A stretch of DNA of 17,996 nucleotides from an uncultured Clostridia bacterium (lineage in GTDB: Bacteria > Bacillota > Clostridia > Christensenellales > Aristaeellaceae), in the NCBI GenBank assembly GCA_945877525.1, contig CAMDVP010000029.1:1-17996 (forward strand). Reading direction: 5' to 3'. Under the pieces are notes generated by a model, which saw only the letters and a list, made by a program, of their open reading frames with translations, had not been told where the DNA came from and did no database searches. The translations under genes and the position numbers were made by a program. Below, in pieces: positions 16,404 to 17,996 of this stretch; position 1 is the stretch's first letter; each line of letters opens with the position of its first letter.

Positions 16404-16749
16404 TTTCGTGCACAGCGCCTTCGACATACTGTTCCTCGTTCTTGATTTCCCAGTGGAGCAGCACTGTCAGCGCGGCGCGCAGGCCGATGATTGCACCCAG
16501 GATGGCCAGCTCGTTCCAGTCGCGGGCCAGCACCGTGCGCAGCACCTCGCCGCCCAGCTTGAATTCCAGCGCCAGGGCGATGCCCTGAGCCAGCTTCAGC
16601 CGGATGTGCGGATCCTTCTTGAAATAGCCGATAATCCCCTGGACGGCGGTAATCATCAGCACCATGATACCCGCAAGTTCAATCAGCCGGATGCCGATTT
16701 GCGCGGTATAGGTGACGACCTCCTCCAGAAAACTCACGATTGCCTCCAT
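16390..16749 (-). CDS. DUF1622 family membrane protein
   Basis: This small membrane protein of 119 residues resembles the DUF1622 family. A first hydrophobic helix spans about residues 18-42 (starting near IGIRLIELAG), then a basic loop, the characteristic LALEFKLGGEVLRTVL (59-74), and a second helix at about 80-98 (LAILGAIIGLRAALTVLL), followed by a charged tail. The function of the family is not known to me. The start ATG 16749 has AGGAGG 6 bases upstream; a TTG at 16755 is less likely. It is transcribed away from hemW and converges on the SLOG gene, with a 14-base overlap and no visible terminator. Translation is probably into the cytoplasmic membrane. Confidence 0.88.
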   Translation of the reverse strand: MEAIVSFLEEVVTYTAQIGIRLIELAGIMVLMITAVQGIIGYFKKDPHIRLKLAQGIALALEFKLGGEVLRTVLARDWNELAILGAIIGLRAALTVLLHWEIKNEEQYVEGAVHEIKKR

Positions 16750-16778
16750 GAACAACCTCCTTCTCCGGCAGGGCCGGC

Positions 16779-16807
16779 TTGCTGTGGCAAAACGCCTTTT
16801 TTATAGT
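16779..16807 (+). promoter_or_regulatory. Sigma-A promoter of hemW in a divergent promoter region
   Basis: TTGCTG (16779-16784) and TATAGT (16802-16807) are 17 bases apart, giving a leader of about 40 bases before hemW. The palindrome GTGTACAC (16806-16813) overlaps the -10, and on the opposite strand TACACTATAAA offers a possible -10 for the DUF1622 gene, though I find no good -35 for it. Confidence 0.65.
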
Positions 16808-16854
16808 GTACACGATTTCTGTCATTTTTGCACGAACTTTTTTGAGGAAATGCC

Positions 16855-17996
16855 ATGGAATTATACCTTCATTTTCCATTTTGCGCAAAAAAGTGCCGCT
16901 ATTGCGACTTTGCCTCCTATGCAGGGTGTGAGGACATCATCCCCGCCTATGTGGAGGCTGTGCTGCAGGAAGCCCGGGCCCGGGCGAAGCAGCTCGACCA
17001 CACCCCCATGGAAACGGTCTTTCTCGGCGGCGGCACACCGTCCCTGCTCCCTGCGCCATATCTTGACCTGCTGCTTAATGGGGTAAACTGCTATTTCCCG
17101 GTGCAGCCGGGGGCGGAATGCACCAGCGAGGCCAATCCCGGCACCCTCAACCGCCCCTGGCTGGACACGGCTGTGGCCCATGGGATCAATCGCCTGTCAC
17201 TGGGCATGCAGGCGTACCAGCCAGTGCTGCTGGCCATGCTGGGGCGCATCCACAATTTCGCACAGGTAGAGCGTTCCGTCGCCATGGCGCGTGAGGCGGG
17301 CATCAACAACATCAGCCTCGACCTGATGTTCGGCCTGCCAGGGCAAACACCAGACCAGTGGCGTGAGACGCTGCAGGCCGCCCTGTCCCTGCATCCGCAG
17401 CACCTGAGCTGCTACGGACTGATTCCCGAGGAGGGCACGCCCCTAAAGGCCGACCTGGACGCCGGACGGCTCTCCCTGCCCAGGGAGGATGTCGAGCGCG
17501 CCATGTACGATGACGCACTGACAATTCTTTCGGAAGCAGGGTTTGTCCAGTACGAGATCTCCAACTTCGCCCTGCCCGGCTATGCATGCCGGCATAATCT
17601 TGGCTACTGGCGTCAGGTTCCCTACCTGGGCCTGGGCGCTGCCGCCAGCTCCATGCTGCCCGCCGGCAACAGCGCAGCCTATCTGCGGGAAACCAACCCG
17701 CCAAGGCTTTCGGACTACATGAAAATGGTCCAGACCCGCACCTGGCATCAGCGTGAACAGATAGCCGTCAGTCCAGAGGAAGCACGCTTTGAAACCATGA
17801 TGCTTGGCCTGCGCACCACCGAGGGTGTATCGGAGGCATTCTTCGCGGCCATGCACGGCGTCGCACTGGAAGCCTGCTATGGCAGCCGGCTGCGGACACT
17901 GGCCCACGAAGGGCTTGTCAGGCATGCGGAGGGCTGCTGGCGCTTAACGCGCCGGGGTATGGACGTGCAAAACGCCGTGCTGGTGGAGCTGATGGA
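16855..17996 (+). CDS. hemW: HemW heme chaperone / radical-SAM protein, 3' end cut by window
   Basis: HemW belongs to the coproporphyrinogen-oxidase-like radical-SAM family; characterised members bind and transfer heme and are not true oxidases. The start ATG 16855 has GAGG 7 bases upstream. MELYLHFPFCAKKCRYCDF contains CxxxCxxC (C10, C14, C17) for the [4Fe-4S] cluster, and the CDF continuation (not CxC) points to HemW and not HemN. Later motifs are FLGGGTPSLL, GINRLSLGMQ, LDLMFGLPGQT, LSCYGLIPEEGTPL, YEISNFALPGY and HNLGYW. About 380 codons are present without a stop, and the family has about 375-385 residues, so only a few codons are missing. In Bacillus-type genomes the order is lepA-hemW-hrcA-grpE-dnaK; here two genes separate lepA and hemW, and hemW has its own promoter. 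Confidence 0.94.
   Translation, partial: MELYLHFPFCAKKCRYCDFASYAGCEDIIPAYVEAVLQEARARAKQLDHTPMETVFLGGGTPSLLPAPYLDLLLNGVNCYFPVQPGAECTSEANPGTLNRPWLDTAVAHGINRLSLGMQAYQPVLLAMLGRIHNFAQVERSVAMAREAGINNISLDLMFGLPGQTPDQWRETLQAALSLHPQHLSCYGLIPEEGTPLKADLDAGRLSLPREDVERAMYDDALTILSEAGFVQYEISNFALPGYACRHNLGYWRQVPYLGLGAAASSMLPAGNSAAYLRETNPPRLSDYMKMVQTRTWHQREQIAVSPEEARFETMMLGLRTTEGVSEAFFAAMHGVALEACYGSRLRTLAHEGLVRHAEGCWRLTRRGMDVQNAVLVELM

Overview
This window looks like the chromosome of an endospore-forming Firmicute, probably a GC-rich member of the Clostridia. Three sporulation genes (spoIVA, gpr, spoIIP) sit with ordinary housekeeping genes, ribosome binding sites are of the GGAGG type, and base composition is high-GC throughout. 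I cannot name a genus. There are no rRNA or tRNA genes, insertion sequences, phage genes or CRISPR arrays. Genes are densely packed; the longest gap without a gene is about 210 bases (7181-7389), and it holds a clear promoter.

Left part, plus strand (1-4943): the 3' part of spoIVA (spore coat basement-layer ATPase), a shortened imidazolonepropionase-like amidohydrolase, a phosphoribosyltransferase with its own consensus promoter, then gpr (germination protease) and spoIIP (engulfment peptidoglycan hydrolase). A strong terminator separates the phosphoribosyltransferase from gpr, and the gap just after it carries a candidate sigma-G promoter. This fits gpr being switched on in the forespore.

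Middle part, minus strand (4991-10505): reading with transcription come murA (cell-wall precursor synthesis), rplS (ribosomal protein L19), a seven-helix membrane protein with a GGDEF domain (cyclic di-GMP synthesis), and a 729-residue protein of unknown function with a central coiled coil. The last three each have a recognisable sigma-A promoter. The unknown gene converges on spoIIP over a hairpin whose T-run lies on the minus strand.

Right part (10659-17996): a plus-strand operon of a PDZ/radical-SAM protein (DUF512 family), der (ribosome-assembly GTPase) and plsY (glycerol-3-phosphate acyltransferase), closed by a terminator. Next is lepA (elongation factor 4) with its own promoter. Its reading frame is broken exactly at the guanine-recognition motif NKID, in a way consistent with 17 missing bases. 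Between lepA and hemW, which are neighbours in many Firmicutes, lie a SLOG-fold (DUF1273) gene and an opposite-strand DUF1622 membrane-protein gene whose 3' ends overlap. hemW runs off the right edge only a few residues short of its expected end.

Most of the window is conserved core genome, and I see no convincing new multi-gene defence or mobile system. The points most worth a second look are the lepA lesion, the 729-residue coiled-coil protein, the truncated amidohydrolase beside the sporulation genes, the DUF512-der-plsY linkage, and the SLOG/DUF1622 pair placed between lepA and hemW.
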